The notes under the pieces: model-generated
Told to the model about the DNA's origin: nothing
Database searches by the model: none
The model's input: the letters and a program-made list of their open reading frames with translations, nothing else
Origin: Magnaporthiopsis rhizophila
Lineage: Eukaryota > Ascomycota > Sordariomycetes > Magnaporthales > Magnaporthaceae
Direction: 5' to 3'
Assembly: GCA_003049465.1 (NCBI GenBank)
Contig: PYSS01000072.1
Location: 1-64,000, forward strand
DNA length: 64,000 bases
Program-made: the position numbers and the translations under genes
Part shown: positions 32,637 through 45,162 of the stretch, piece after piece
Layout: every line of letters begins with the position of its first letter
How positions within the stretch are numbered: the stretch's first letter is position 1

Positions 32637-33671
32637 ATGATGTCAGCCGCCCTCGGCCGACTCCGTCCAGCAGCGCTTCATCGCTCGAGCTTACACTCTG
32701 CTATTCGCCCTCTGCCGTTTCACGTCTCTGCACGCACCATGTCCACCGACCAGGGCAAACCAGCTCCTGCCAAGGAGGGCGACTGGTCGGCGGCGCAGTA
32801 TCTCAAGTTCCACTCGCAGCGCACCCGCCCCGTGCACGACCTGGTGGCCCAGCTGCCGGCCTCCCCGGTCCTGACCTCGTCGGGCGCGCGCATCGTCGAC
32901 CTGGGCTGCGGTCCCGGCAACTCGACGGCCGTGCTGCACACCCGCTTCCCCGAGGCTCGAATCTCGGGTATCGACTCGTCCCCGGACATGGTCGCCCGCG
33001 CCCGCGCCCAGCCGTCGATGCGGGACGTCGTGGACTTCCACCAGGCCGACCTGATGACCTGGTCGCCGGATCAGCTGCCCGGCCGCGACGACGGCCGGCC
33101 CGTCGACCTCTTCTTCAGCAACGCCGTCCTGCACTGGCTGCGCCGGCGCGACCGCATCCCCACCATCGTGCGGCTGCTGCGCACCCAGGCCCCCGGGGGC
33201 GTCTTCGCCTTCCAGTCTCCCGACAACGCGAACGAGCCGTCGCACGCCGCCATGCGCGAGGTCGCCCTGCATCCCTGCCAGCCCTGGTCGGCCGCCTTTG
33301 CGGCGCATCCGCCGCGTGGGGGCTTCGGAGAGACCGAGGACCACGGCCTCGATGACGACCCGGAGCGCCCGGACCTGGACCCGATCGAGTCGCCCGAGGA
33401 GGTTTACAACGCCCTGATCCCGCACTGCGCGAGCGTCGAGGTCTGGAAGACCATCTACCAGCACGTCCTGCCCGGCCCGCGCGACATCGTCGAGTGGGTC
33501 AGGGGCACGGGCTTGCTGCCGTACCTCAACCTGATCCCCGAGGAGGGTGGCGCGAGGGACGCGTTCCTGAGGGCGTATGAGGAGAGGCTCGCTGAGCTTT
33601 ATCCGCCGCTGGCTGACGGGCAGGTGATATTGCGGTATCCTAGGCTGTTCGTTGTGGCTGTCAGAAAATAG
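32637..33671 (+). CDS. Trans-aconitate 2-methyltransferase-like SAM methyltransferase
   Basis: A single-exon 344-residue frame. The core has the Rossmann SAM-binding motif VDLGCGPGNST (about residues 86-96), acidic strand-2 residue in ISGIDSS, a motif-like LFFSNAVLHWL, and the C-terminal block VYQ/EWVRGTGLLPYL typical of the trans-aconitate methyltransferase (Tam) family, which methylates trans-aconitate and related tricarboxylates, removing an inhibitor of aconitase. The first 34 residues (MMSAALGRLRPAALHRSSLHSA...) are Arg-rich and amphipathic like a mitochondrial presequence; a second in-frame ATG at residue 35 (MSTDQG, 32,739) would give a cytosolic form. Which start is used cannot be decided here. 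Confidence 0.85.
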   Translation: MMSAALGRLRPAALHRSSLHSAIRPLPFHVSARTMSTDQGKPAPAKEGDWSAAQYLKFHSQRTRPVHDLVAQLPASPVLTSSGARIVDLGCGPGNSTAVLHTRFPEARISGIDSSPDMVARARAQPSMRDVVDFHQADLMTWSPDQLPGRDDGRPVDLFFSNAVLHWLRRRDRIPTIVRLLRTQAPGGVFAFQSPDNANEPSHAAMREVALHPCQPWSAAFAAHPPRGGFGETEDHGLDDDPERPDLDPIESPEEVYNALIPHCASVEVWKTIYQHVLPGPRDIVEWVRGTGLLPYLNLIPEEGGARDAFLRAYEERLAELYPPLADGQVILRYPRLFVVAVRK

Positions 33672-34286
33672 AACGAACCTATAGAGAATAGAATAGCTAG
33701 TATTTCAGACGGATGCCTGGTCATCTGGGTCAAGAAATCGGCCGCAAAGAGACGTTTAACTGCCGGCGAGAAATGCGCGTGATCAGAGGTACGCTCTGGA
33801 CGTCGAATACCCTTGCGGATATAGACACAGCAGTCTATGGCATATAAGAGAGTCTCAGTCGACCAAGTTTCCCGGGGCTCGTATTTCCGTGTAATTCATT
33901 GTTTCCCACGCGGCTGAAGGCAGCTCCTTGGGGTTGCGATGTGCCTGGTGGCTACCATTGTCCCGACGACCCGGCCATGGATTGCGGCCCCCGCATCTTA
34001 CAACAAAGCTGCCGTATGCCACGACAGTCAGCGAGGGGGACTGTAGGGTGGGTTATCTTGTCAAAGAGAAGGCGAGTGGAGATGCTATTATGGCAAGGAA
34101 ACCAAGACGTCCAGTGCACCCCGCCAGAACATATGATCACATATCCGCACTGGAATCAGGAACAAGTATGTGGGGCTGAAAACGGATGTTATTGTACCAT
34201 CTAGATTACGTCTATCCCCATTCGCCCTCGGTCCCACAGTGAAAGCCCGATCCCGGCATCACACACAAGCCGTTGATGCAAGCCCA
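33672..34286. other. Intergenic, convergent gene ends
   Basis: Between the 3' ends of the methyltransferase (+) and the chitinase (-). No gene supported. Confidence 0.55.
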
Positions 34287-35648
34287 TTATTTCTTGGCGT
34301 GCAGAGCCTCGGTGATGGCCTTGAGGTGGCTGTAGTCGAACGTGTCCTCGCCCAGGCTCCAGGCGAAGCCGCCGGCGAGGCCCTTGGCCTTGACGATCTT
34401 CTCGACCTTCTCCTTGATCAGGGCCGGGGTCTCCCAGGACCAGAACATGTCGGCCTCGGAGTCCCAGTACCACTGGCCGCCGTTGACGGTGTCGGTCTTG
34501 CCGTTCTTGAGGGCCTTGGCGAACGAGTCCTTGACCGAGACGCCGACGCAGCGCCCAAAGGCAGACTGGCAGCCGGTGCCGCAGTGGGCGTCGGTGGTGC
34601 CGCAGAAGCCGTACTGGCTGCAGCACTGGCCCTCCTTGCACTTGTAGAAGGTGCCCGCGCCGCACGCGTCGTTGACCGACACGGTCAGGTTGGTCGGGGG
34701 AGCGGCGAGGTTGGCGGCCTCGAAGGTGAAGGCGCCGGACTTGGCCGTGTCGGCGCCCTTGTCGTCCTCCATCGTCTGGGTCGGGCAGCCGATGGGGTCG
34801 ACGCAGTTGGCGCCCTTGATCGTGTTGAACCACTTGGCGTAGAAGGCGAAGCCGAGGCTGAGCTTGCTGGCGGGCGCGCCTCGGGCCAGGTACCTGTCGA
34901 TGGAGGCCATGGCACCCTTGACGTCGGTGTGGTGCCTGGTGGCGTTGTCGCGGCGGTTCATGAGGTCGTACGTCATGACGTGGATGTGGTCGACCGTCTG
35001 CGCGATCTTGGGCACCGTCTGGGGCGTGAAGGCGATCATGTCGCGCTCCAGCCCGGGCGCGGCGACCGAGAGCTCCTTCTTGCCGATGACGTTCTTGATG
35101 TCGGCGAGCAGGAGCGGGAACGCCTCGATCTGGTACGCCTTGGCCGAGTTGGGCTTCTGGCGGTAGTCGGCGCCGTTGCCGCCGGGGTATTCAGCGTCCA
35201 TGTCTGATGATGGAGTTGATAAGTCAGTCAGTCTTTTCTACTCGTACAAAGAACCCGAGGGGTGTAAAGAAGCCATCCACATACCGACGCAGTCGTAGCC
35301 CAGCCGCTCAACGGTCGCGCCAACGTTCTTGGCAAACTCCTTGCGGTTGGCATCGGTGAGCATAGCGCGGTCGAAGCCTGAGCTGTCACCCCAGCCTCCG
35401 ATGGCCATGCAGACCTTGACGTTGGTGTCAAAGAGGCTGCGGATCTGAGAAAGCGGCTGGAAGGGCGTGTAGGTGCCCGTGGTGTTGCCGATGAACAGGT
35501 CCGAAGAGGCAAAGGCGGTGATGACGTGGGTGATGCCGGCCGTGATGGTCTTGTTGGGCGGCGCCGTGGTGTGGTACTGGTCATAGTACATGGCCCAGCG
35601 CGTCGAGGTGGCGGCCATGCCGCTACCGAGGATGCAGCTCGGCTTCAT
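34287..35648 (-). CDS. GH18 chitinase with an inserted CBM18
   Basis: Two exons, 35,285-35,648 and 34,287-35,203 (minus), close in phase and give 426 residues. The GH18 catalytic motif DxxDxDxE is split by the intron and reads DCVDMDAE (about residues 119-126) after splicing, with Glu as the catalytic acid. Other TIM-barrel features are AIGGWGD (strand 3), HVMTYDL (strand 6) and GGFAWSLGED near the C-terminus. Between strands, at about residues 301-340, there is a cysteine-rich hevein-type module (eight Cys; CCSQYGFCG), a chitin-binding CBM18, so the binding module interrupts the catalytic fold instead of sitting at an end. No signal peptide is visible at MKPSCILGSGM, so secretion would need an unseen upstream exon or a non-classical route. 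Role: hydrolysis of chitin, in wall remodelling or mycoparasitism. Confidence 0.88.
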
Positions 35649-37625
35649 TGTTGACTAGAGAAACGTGGAAAGGAGAGATAGGTAGTTGATATTAAGGAAA
35701 GACGGTCCGGTCTGCCACGTAGCCGTGTGTGTGTTTGAAACGAAAGACTGAGGTGAGGAGGTGAGGGTTCGGTGAGGAGGAGGGAAGGCCTGGGAAGGTC
35801 AGTTGGAGGATGGCCGGTGAAGACCTATTTATCACTCCTGCCATGCCACAGGGTCGGGTCTTCCTTCCATGCTGTGTTCGCTCGACGGCGACGGGTAATA
35901 TGCAGCTGGGTCCCGTCGGGAGCCCCCTGCGCTACGGCTTCGGATCGCCCGGCTCTCGGGCGTCAATGTCATCAGGATGCCCATTTTGGGTGGCTGTAAT
36001 TGCGATTGCCTCTCCTCCTCGACCAAGACCTTACTTTCTTTTAACCTTTCGCGTATGCTGGAGATTTACGTCACGCGAGAGTGCAACCGCGCGTCACAAG
36101 CCAAGGGTCCCCCGGCCTTGTCCGTCGAAAATGCTCCTGACACGCCGTCCATCGCTCCATCGGACGACGACGCGGAGCTAGCATTCTCTGCCTGGCCAGG
36201 GCTTTGGGACATGAGTCGAGCAGCCCATTTCCCGTGGCGCGTCGCCCACGCAGCGCAAATTAAAGGGATCAGCAAGGAAACAAACATGGACAGCAAAACC
36301 CGCTCGAGTGGCACGATGAGGGCGCATGGCGGCGACAAACCAGAAAGCAAACAGGATGTCACCGCCTTTGACTTTGCGGTCTGGGTCGGTCACGTATCAA
36401 CCGGTCGGGCTTTCACCGGCGCCGTCGGACCCAACTGCTTGGTCCACGCTCACAAAACGTTTTTGCCATTGGATGCTGTGTCATCTCCCGTTGGAGGTAA
36501 TTTTCTGCAGGGCGGGACCGCCACATCAATTAACCTTTTCGTTTGAGCCCTGCGTCAAAGTGTCAAGTTTTGGTCCCGCCTCCTTGGTGTCAATTTGCAA
36601 ATCCAGCAATTCGGCCTGCATATTTCCCCGGCAAGCATAAATCCTACCACATTTTCCTCCTAAATGACCACGTCAGCCTCATTCTATTCAGGTTTGACAG
36701 GGCGCACGGGCCTTGCAGCCTGAGTCACCCACAGGCTGTCACCGGGCAGCTCGCTTCAGCCTCTTTTTGCAGCCACCCAGCCGGCTGTAATATGTTAGCA
36801 AGCCCAAAAAGATTATAGAGTGCAAAATAGCTATCGTTAAGGAGCCAGAAGACCCTTTGTCCAGGTCCCTTTGTTCACCCATGTTCCATTGCCCCAACCT
36901 TCTGCCCAGTCTTTGACTCATTGGCTGGGGCGAGGGGCCGCGAGCGCCTGAACTACTTGGAATGAGAGTTTGGCACCGCGTAGGTAGTTCGGAGGAAAAG
37001 AAACGGAATTGTGGAGACTTGAGTTCCCAAAAGACAGAGACTAGGCTCTGTCTTCGAGCCACTCTCACAATATTCTCTTACCGAATGACGCTATCCTTTA
37101 ACGGAGTTATTTTATACGGCTTTCTTTGCAGCACAATGAAAGCAAAAAGGCTTTTATTTAATGGTTACGTATAACGTTCAGGGAAGCCGATTTTACGAAT
37201 AGCGTTATATTGTACGCAGTGTGTACGACTAAAAATAGTCCCTCGCTAAACTTTGCTTCCGCTCGTTTTTCCTCAGATGGAACAGAAAAGTGCCAAGCAG
37301 GGCAATAAGCGGTTCAGCATGTTGAACTGCTAATAACTAATAATACTCTGTGCATACTTGCTGTTGCATATTGCAAGTCGCTGTGGGGATAAAAGAGATG
37401 ATAAGAATAGAGGTCCGTCGTGTCGTGTCCATAACGGAAAAGGACGATGGAGAAAACCGGCGAAAGGTCAGGGGTTGGTTGCTGAACTACATGGAAGTGG
37501 AGAAAGACAAGATGTCAACAACAGTTCGGCGATTTGTGAGCGGAGCCGGTCTTCATGTTGAATGAAGCACAACGGGAAACGGCGACAGAAGATAATAAAA
37601 ACATAAGCGTAGAGCCCAAAAACTC
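35649..37625. other. Intergenic, 2 kb
   Basis: Contains the chitinase promoter and the 3' region of the NLR gene. Frames here (for example 35,977-36,546 on plus) show no family resemblance and have poor starts. Nothing else is supported. Confidence 0.5.
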
Positions 37626-40600
37626 TCAAGCGGGGTCCGTGTACGGAACAATGACCTTGCCCCGGAGAGAGCGCTTGATCTCGGCCGCGCGCCGTATATA
37701 CTTTCGCAACGGCTCTTTACGCATGCGGCCGTACTCGCGGTTCGTGCCCACGAGCAGGTACGGCACCTGCAGCACCCGGCCGATGCCCGGGAGGCCGTTG
37801 CTGCTCCCCGGAGGCCAGTTCTTCTCAGATCCGTCGGGGGACTCTTCAGCAGCGGCGGCGGCGGCGTCGTGCGGGCGGTTCGTAATCTTGCCCTGGTCCG
37901 TGTACCGCTCGACGAGCAGCCACCGCAAAATGTGCGGGAACTTTTTGGCGTGCGCGAGCGCGTTCCGGACCACCACCGCGCCGTCGTCCCCGCCGGGCTG
38001 GGGCTTGACGTAGGCGACGCGTGCGCCGCTCCGCACCAGCAGCTTGACGGCCTCCTCGCGGCCGTGTGCGCACGCGGTCATGAGCGGCGTGCCCTCGGGA
38101 GACCCCTCGAGCTCCGGGTCGGCACGGCCGCGGTACAAAAGCCAGTCGAGCTCCCAGAGGAGCCCCTTTGCGGCGGCCAGGCACAGCGGACTGAGGTAGC
38201 GCGGAGGGCAGGCGTTGACGTAGCGGGACCATTCGGCACGCGGCCAGCGGCCCCAGAGCCGCGGCAGGAGGTAGCGACCGTCGCCGCCGTCGACGATGAG
38301 GCTGAAGAAGCCTTTGGGCAGGTCCACGCCGCGCGCGACGCGCTCAAAGTCCCAGCGGCCGGAGAAGACGTATGCCGTCATGCCCAGGTTGAGTATGGCG
38401 TCGTGCAGCGGGCTATAGGTGGTCTTGTCGCGCGCGTAGGGGTCCAGCCCGACCTCGGGGCCCGAGAGATACTCGAACAGGGCCGGCGAGGAGCTCTTCT
38501 CGGCGCAGCAGCTCAGTAGCGACATGCCGTCGAGGTCGCGCACCGTCGGGTCGGCGGCGCCCTGCGTGATGAGCAGCTGGCACAGGTCGACCCTGCCGGC
38601 GCGCGCGGCCCGCATGAGAGGCGTGTAACCGTCGCGGTCGCGCGTGTTTGTTAAGGCGCCCCTTTCTAGCAGGAGTCTGATGCCGGCATAGTGCTCGTTC
38701 CTGACGGCCCGGTGCAGCGGCGTCGAAAGCTCCCAGTCGACCCCATTCACATCGGCGCCACCTCGATCAAAGAGGATGCGCATTATGTCAACCGAGTTGC
38801 CCATTGCTGCCATGTGCAGTGCCGTCGTGGGCTCCATGTGATACTCGTCGTCGGCGAACAGCAGCGTCACCTGGCGGTTTACAATCTCCCGTACCACAGG
38901 GTCATTCCTTGGCGCTGTCACGCTTTGGCGGGTCCTAGTAATGGCAGCTGGAAGCCTTGGGCTTGGGCCTGAAGGCAAGACCGCAGGAAGCCATTTGCTA
39001 CAGAATAAGCGACGCGAGCGGTTAGTATATTTACAAGTAATCCCCTGCGCCCAACTCTCAACTGCCCGCGGATATGCCCACTTACCGGTAAGCAGCGGAG
39101 TTCGACGCAAGATGCTTCAAAACTACAGTTACGGCAGTCGGATTTGTCTGCTGCACGGCGATGTGCAGCGGTGTAAAGTGTGAGTTGAACCAGTTGATCC
39201 CGTCTCTGAGCGCCACGTTCAGGAGGGGCTTGAGGCAGTTCTGCAGCACCTGAGACCGGGGCGGCACCGGCGGTCGAGGGCCCGCGGCCTGGAACAGAGC
39301 GCTGACCCCGGCGAAGGTGTGCTTCTGGCAGCGCATGGTGAAGCGCTTGGCTCCCTTGCCCAGCAGGTAATTGGTGACATGGTGCTTAGCCGCCCACACC
39401 GCCAGGCCCAGCGCGCTGCACTCTCCGCACGAAGGCATCGTCGAGTCTGCGGGGCAGCCGTCCTTGAGGACGAACGACAGCGCGTTCATGTCCCCCGTCA
39501 TGACCGAGTTTTCTAGGGCCTCAGCCAGGTGTCTCATGCCCTTGATCGTCCGCACCGGGGAGCTGACTTGGCCCTCTGTCGACTGCTTGGAGTCCACGCT
39601 GTCACTGGCTTGCGGATCCTCTTTGAGCAGATTATAGCAGAGGTGCACGTTCCACTGGATCGCCAGGAGCAGCGGCGTCCTCCCCTCGCGATCTCGCAGC
39701 GTCTTGTCGGCACCGAGTTGGAGCAGGGTCCTAACCGAGTCCGGGTGTCTAGCCTGGACGCCGACATGCAAGGGTGTGAGGCCCGTAACATCGCGTGCGT
39801 TGAGATCGGCTCCCTGCGCAACCAGATAGCGGATTGCGTCACTGGCACCGCCTATAGCCGCAAAGTGCAGTGCCGTCATCCTGTGGTCGAAGCACGGATC
39901 TCCGATCGGGATCAGCTTCTCCTCCAGATAGAACCGCAGTGACCCAACCTGGCAGTTGAGGGCCGCAATGTGAAGTGCGTTACAGCCCTGATAGATGCGC
40001 TTCTTCCAGGCTTCCTTGGCTAGGGATACGGTGATGGAAAATCTCCTGGCCCAGCCGTGGGCCGGGAAATCCTTGAGGCTCATCAGCTTGCGGAGAATCT
40101 GGACGCATCCTCGAGAGGAGGCTGCTAGGGAGATGTCGAGGCCATCGGGCAGCGTTATCGACGTGTCGGCGCCCAGGTCCAGCAGAGTCTTGGCACTCTC
40201 TTGGTTGCTCTTCATTGCGGCAAGGATGACGGGGCTCATTCGATCATCAGTCAGCAGGTCGACGTTCGCACCCGCGTTCACAAGGGCGGTGATCTTGGCC
40301 GAGCGGCCCGTGGTCCCGCTGCCTCTCCTGTCGCTCGCATCGAGCTCGCCGACCAGGTTGTGGATCGGCGCTCTGCCGTGTTTATTCAGCGTGTTGAGCT
40401 TGTCTTTTTCAGCGTGCTGAAGCACTACTTGGAACATGGGCATGTCGTATCTGTGAAACTCCTCGAGGACGGAGTGGCCCCTGGCAGGTGCGTGTACGCT
40501 CGCCCCCCGCTGTAGCAGGAGCTCCATGAGTCTCGATTTGCTGCTCGAGATAGCCCATTTCAGCGTCAAGATGATATTTTCGTCGGTCCCAGCTGCGCCA

Positions 40601-43600
40601 AGCTTGCCTGTCTTTAGCAGCACGGCCACGCAGGGTATAGAAAACCATGGTGGAATGAATTTGGATTTTGTCCACACGGCCTGGGCGAGTGGAAGGAAGG
40701 CCGTCGCCTGAGTTTGCTCTTCGTGGAACTTGATCGCGTCCGTCTCGTTTAATACCTCAATGAACCGAAACAAAGTATCGACTGCCGCACTTTGTGCCTC
40801 GCGAAATGTGTGACAGTCTTTGACCTCATTTGCATGTCGTGTACATCAGTATCACATATAGACCGGCTAAACGCAAGTGACCTGGCCAGTCTGTGATGAG
40901 AATCCAAGAGGAAGGGAGTAAGGGACAACCTACAGACTACAAGGATATTGTAGCAGAACCTCTCCCAAAACGTCCGCCCTTCACTGTCCTTGGACCGAAC
41001 GACAGCGGGGACAAGAAGGGTCCGGAAGACAGCGGCATCAACCTGCTGCTGCTCAGCCGCCTGGGGTCGTGGATTGGAAGCATCGCCGCTGGGAGGGGCC
41101 AGCTCGACGAGTCGGTCCATGAATGCCTCGGCGGCGGATTTGCCGGATGATGACAGCACCGTCAGCGATTCTGTCCCGTAAACGCGACCTAGCGTTTCGG
41201 TAAAAGACTGGGACGCCCCCACGCTGAGGAAGTGGAATGGCGTCTCGTTCCCGGTAGTCAGCACGCCGCGCTCAATAGCCCCGGCCTCGTCGAGGGCCAT
41301 AAGAAGGGTGTCGCGGCCCCATTCGGCGGCGAGGTGGACGAGCGGGACATCGCTCTGGAAGGTCAAACGGTCGCCCTTGCAGAGCGGTAGTATCACGTCC
41401 GCGGCGGCGTGATCCACCAACTCGGGGGATTGGACATTGACCCATCGGGGCCGCTCGTGGAAGAAGGCGATTGCCTCGGCCAGAGGCGTGCGTCCCTGTT
41501 TCGTCACGCAACGTAAGGCCTCTACCAGCATCTCCGATTCCGGCCGGCTATTCATTGGGGTCCCGGTTGGGTTAGTTAGCAGTCGACGACAGGTCAAGTC
41601 ATCAGGGGGTTGTCGACACTTAAAACTCACTGCCACTTGACAAGCTCTCGAAGCGTCCTGACGTCGTTGTTCGCCGCGGCGACGTGCCAGACTGTCCGGC
41701 CGTTAGAGTCCTGGGCCTGCGATTCCGCTCCATTGTCGAGAAGGAGTTTCAGCATGCGTTCGCCTTCGGCCACGTGCGGAGGAGTTCTCCCACGGGCGTC
41801 CCTTGCGGCGACATTGGCTCCAGACCGGATCAGGAGCTTGGCCAACATGTAGGCCACTTCTCCCTCGTTTTCCACCGTGACGTGAAGGGCAGTCTGCCCG
41901 GCGTTTTCATCCCTCGTCTCCGAGCCTCGGTTCTCCAACGGCTGATTCACATCCCACCGCGGGTCCTGCATGAGGCGGAGCATCTGGTATGGCTGAAATT
42001 CCCGCAGATTTCTCTCTCGAAGCTTGGAGTACTGCTGATCGCTGCAGTCGATGGGTCGCCGAGCAGCCTCAGGGTCCCCGGGCTCCTGTGGAAATCTTGC
42101 ACATGCCAGCCCGTACCTGAAGGAGCAGTTCCATACAGCGGCAAGCAGCAAGTCTGGATCCTCTTCCTCGGACTCGGAATTCTCCCGAGGTTCCGGAGGG
42201 TTTAGCACAAGGTCTATCTGCCTGTCCATCACGTACTCGCAGATCTTGTCGAGAAATACCCGCGAGTCTGGCGACAAGGACCGCAATTGATACCGAGCCA
42301 GTGTGTTATACAGCACTGCCGGCGTGGCGTGACCACCGTGGTCAGGGAAGAAGATGTCGTTGAGAACCTGGATGAAGGTCGAGTCCAGCCTTATGGGAGG
42401 CCGAACCTTAGCGGCCTTCATCAGGTAAATGAACAAATCTGCATCATTAAGGAAGGCGCATCGCATAAGTGCACTTGGCCCCAAGGAGGAGAGGCCCTCT
42501 CCTGCGCGAGGGGGGCATTTGCTTGAGCAGCTGGCACGCTGTTCCAGGAGATAGAAGACGGTCCCTCGCACGTCTATGCTGGAGACTGAGGTTTGTCCCC
42601 ACCTCAATGGCACGAAAAAGTCCCGCCACGTCTCAGAGTCGCTAATGGCAAAAGCTTTTGGTCCCAGAAGGGCGAGGGCTAAGGGAGATCCATAGGTGGT
42701 AGTGGTGTCGAGAACGGCTGCCACATCAGACTTCCTGCAGACACTGGTGATGCGGCGGCAAACATCTGGGAGACCGAGGGTTACGGCGATGTGAAACGCG
42801 CTTAGACGGCCCGTTGCCAGTTCTTCCACTAGCTCTACTAGAGCACCTGGCGTGTGGGACAGGCTCGTAAGTTCGTACACCCATGGGAAGTGATGGTCGA
42901 CATATTCGAGGAAGACTGTGATGTAGCTGTCTCGGTTTGTGGGATCGAACAAGTTCAGGAGGTGAGACGTCAACTGGGTACAGTCGGCTTCCTTCAGCAT
43001 CTCAGGCAACCACCCTGCAGCCAGGCTGTAGAATGGGTGGTGGATCCGTCGCTCGTATGCTTGTTTTTGCAGCAGCTTGAGCTCCCCCACAGGCTGTTTG
43101 AATTCGGCGAAGCCCACGTATCGAAGGGCCGCGAGTGCTAGTGAGGTGCTGGCTTTCTGCAAGCTCATATTCGGCAAGGCCCCGTGCCCAAGAGTTATCA
43201 GATACTCGATGAAGGTCCAATGGCGGTGGGAGTATTGTGTGACTGATGCAGATGTTTTGGAAGTTCCCAGCCCCGCCAGCCCCAGGGGTACAGTTGTCGT
43301 CTTCTCAACCAGGAAGGCATCGAAATAGAAGCCAAAGCGAGCCTCGAGATCACTCGCTGGCTCCAGAGCCTGCAAAGTATCTGCATCAGGTGCCAAGGCG
43401 AGTGACACGGCCTCGAAAAAGCTCCTCTTTGAAAAAGCGAATCCTGTGAAGTGGCCTGGTGTTGTGTGCGCAGACAATAGAAACCAAGAAAGGACGTTTT
43501 CGAAGACGGAGCGGACGTTGGAGGTTTCAGATGCGGAGGATTTGGAATGTTGCCCTTTGAATTTGATCTCACGCTCGACAATTGCGTCCATCATTGCTGC

Positions 43601-45162
43601 ATAGGTCAAATCCCAGGAGTTGCTCTGGGGAAGTGGCAATTTGCACGGGGATTGGCCCTCAGCTGAATCTTGAATTTGAAGGTACCAAAGCTGATATTGA
43701 ACGTATTGAAAGCTGAGACAGAGTGACCATCAGCACAAACTCAGGCTCCGCGAGCTGTACGGAGCAGGGCCGAAGTAGGGGGCATAACGTACTTTTGACT
43801 TTCGGCCAGAGAATCAGCTGTTGCGTCCAGAAATTCAGAACGCAAAGGCTGTGGTAAAGCCTGTCCTGACAACTGTTGAAGCGCCAGTTTGTCTGCGGTT
43901 TTCTTGATGAATATGCGTAGATCGTCAGAGGAGGCTGAGACAGGGCAGCAGTTGTATTCCCACTCCTGGGCGACGCGATCCTGACTGTTGATTACTTCCA
44001 GCTCGATGGGGCGGCTCATAATCAGAATCTGTGTGTGTGCCCAATCAAGAGTGCAGAGCAGCCCGACGAGTTTGTTCTGGTCCTCGGGTGAAAGGTGATC
44101 GATCCCGTCGATGACGACGTAATTTTTGGAGAACGATCGCATGGCAGCTCTCAATATCTCTGCGAGCACTTGGGGGTCCTTGTAGTGCACCCAGCGGGTG
44201 GTCTCACCATCCAGCGGATTTTGATGAAACCGCAACGCCCTTGTGGTTGGGCTGTCGCTCTCCTCTTCGGGCATCGCGAAAAGCGCCTCCGCCACCGAGT
44301 AAGCCTGCAGACTTTGAGCCATGACCTGCGCCAGTAGAGTACCCAGAATAGCTGTTAGGTTGCCTGGCATGCGGGGGTCGACGAGGAAGTAGCAGAGGGA
44401 CGAGGTTGGTGTCGTGGCCTTCTGGGCCAGTTGGTTGACGATGGCGGCCGCAATAACGGATTTGCCACATCCTGGAGACCCTGAAAGATGAAGAAGCGGA
44501 TGCATCCCCTGCATCCAATCCTTCACGCCGCTGTGGGCGGTAAAGATCCACTCGGTCGTGCCAGGACATCTCGAGTCGAGGAGTTCCAAAGCCCTAGCAG
44601 TGCTGTGGTCGGTGCCGCAAAGGGCGTCGAGGATGCGATGCCCCGGCTTCGACTGTTCTGGAACGCGTATCGTGATGAAGGCGGGAAACGTAATCGCCGA
44701 TGGTCGCCGGGCGGGTGGAGCCTGAGGCCTACCGGAGAGGATCCCCAGCACGAGCGAATAGCGAGAAAGCTGGAGGGCGATCTGGAGATTGGTCAGGGTG
44801 TTTTCAACGATCCAGTGGGCACGTGCGACGTGGTCAGGGTCGATGGAGCTAGAAGTCCTGATTCTCAGCGCCTGGACCAGGCCAGAGAGCGTCTCCTGGC
44901 AGGCCGCCAGGCGGCCGAGGTCATAAGGGCCCGGTGGCGGGGGAACTTCTCGTTCGGGGTGGTCCAGCGTGCGTAGGCGGAGAGAGAGAAGCCTGATGGC
45001 AACGGACATGCGCTCGAGGCTTTCCAGCAGCTCTTTCGAATCGTGAGCCAAGGGTGTTTGGCTCTCTTTGCTGGTCTCAGCCAGCAGCACGTAGGCGTCT
45101 TCAGCCTCCTCGTCGAGCTTTGCCAGCCGTGAGCGGGCGGATGCGGCCATCGAGGACGCCAT
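37626..45162 (-). CDS. NLR receptor: NACHT NTPase with long ankyrin-repeat region
   Basis: Five minus-strand open frames join with matching phases: 43,793-45,162, 41,631-43,712, about 40,930-41,547, about 39,086-40,789 and 37,626-38,997; the third intron has two workable solutions (ends 40,930/40,789 or 40,941/40,824), giving 2,381 or 2,389 residues. The N-terminal about 190 residues are helical with no effector domain I recognise. The NACHT follows: PGTTEWIF lead-in, Walker A GSPGCGKS (about 228-235), Walker B VVIDGIDHL (about 349-357), sensor IMSRP (about 380-385). After a helical region, ankyrin repeats (GRTPLLLAI, MTALHFAA, GLTPLHVGV, TTALHMAAM and others) fill the C-terminal half. This is the STAND architecture of fungal NOD-like receptors used in heterokaryon incompatibility and non-self recognition: repeats sense, NACHT oligomerises. 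Starts at ATG 45,162; an additional upstream exon is not excluded. Confidence 0.88.

Noticed and set aside
34170..35207. A 345-codon plus-strand open frame antisense to the chitinase
   Set aside because: It mirrors the GC-rich third positions of the chitinase exon, is Val/Gly/Leu-rich low-complexity, and the minus strand has a clear GH18 with CBM18.
37350..37565. A 71-codon plus-strand frame beyond the 3' end of the NLR
   Set aside because: No family resemblance and no codon bias like neighbouring genes.
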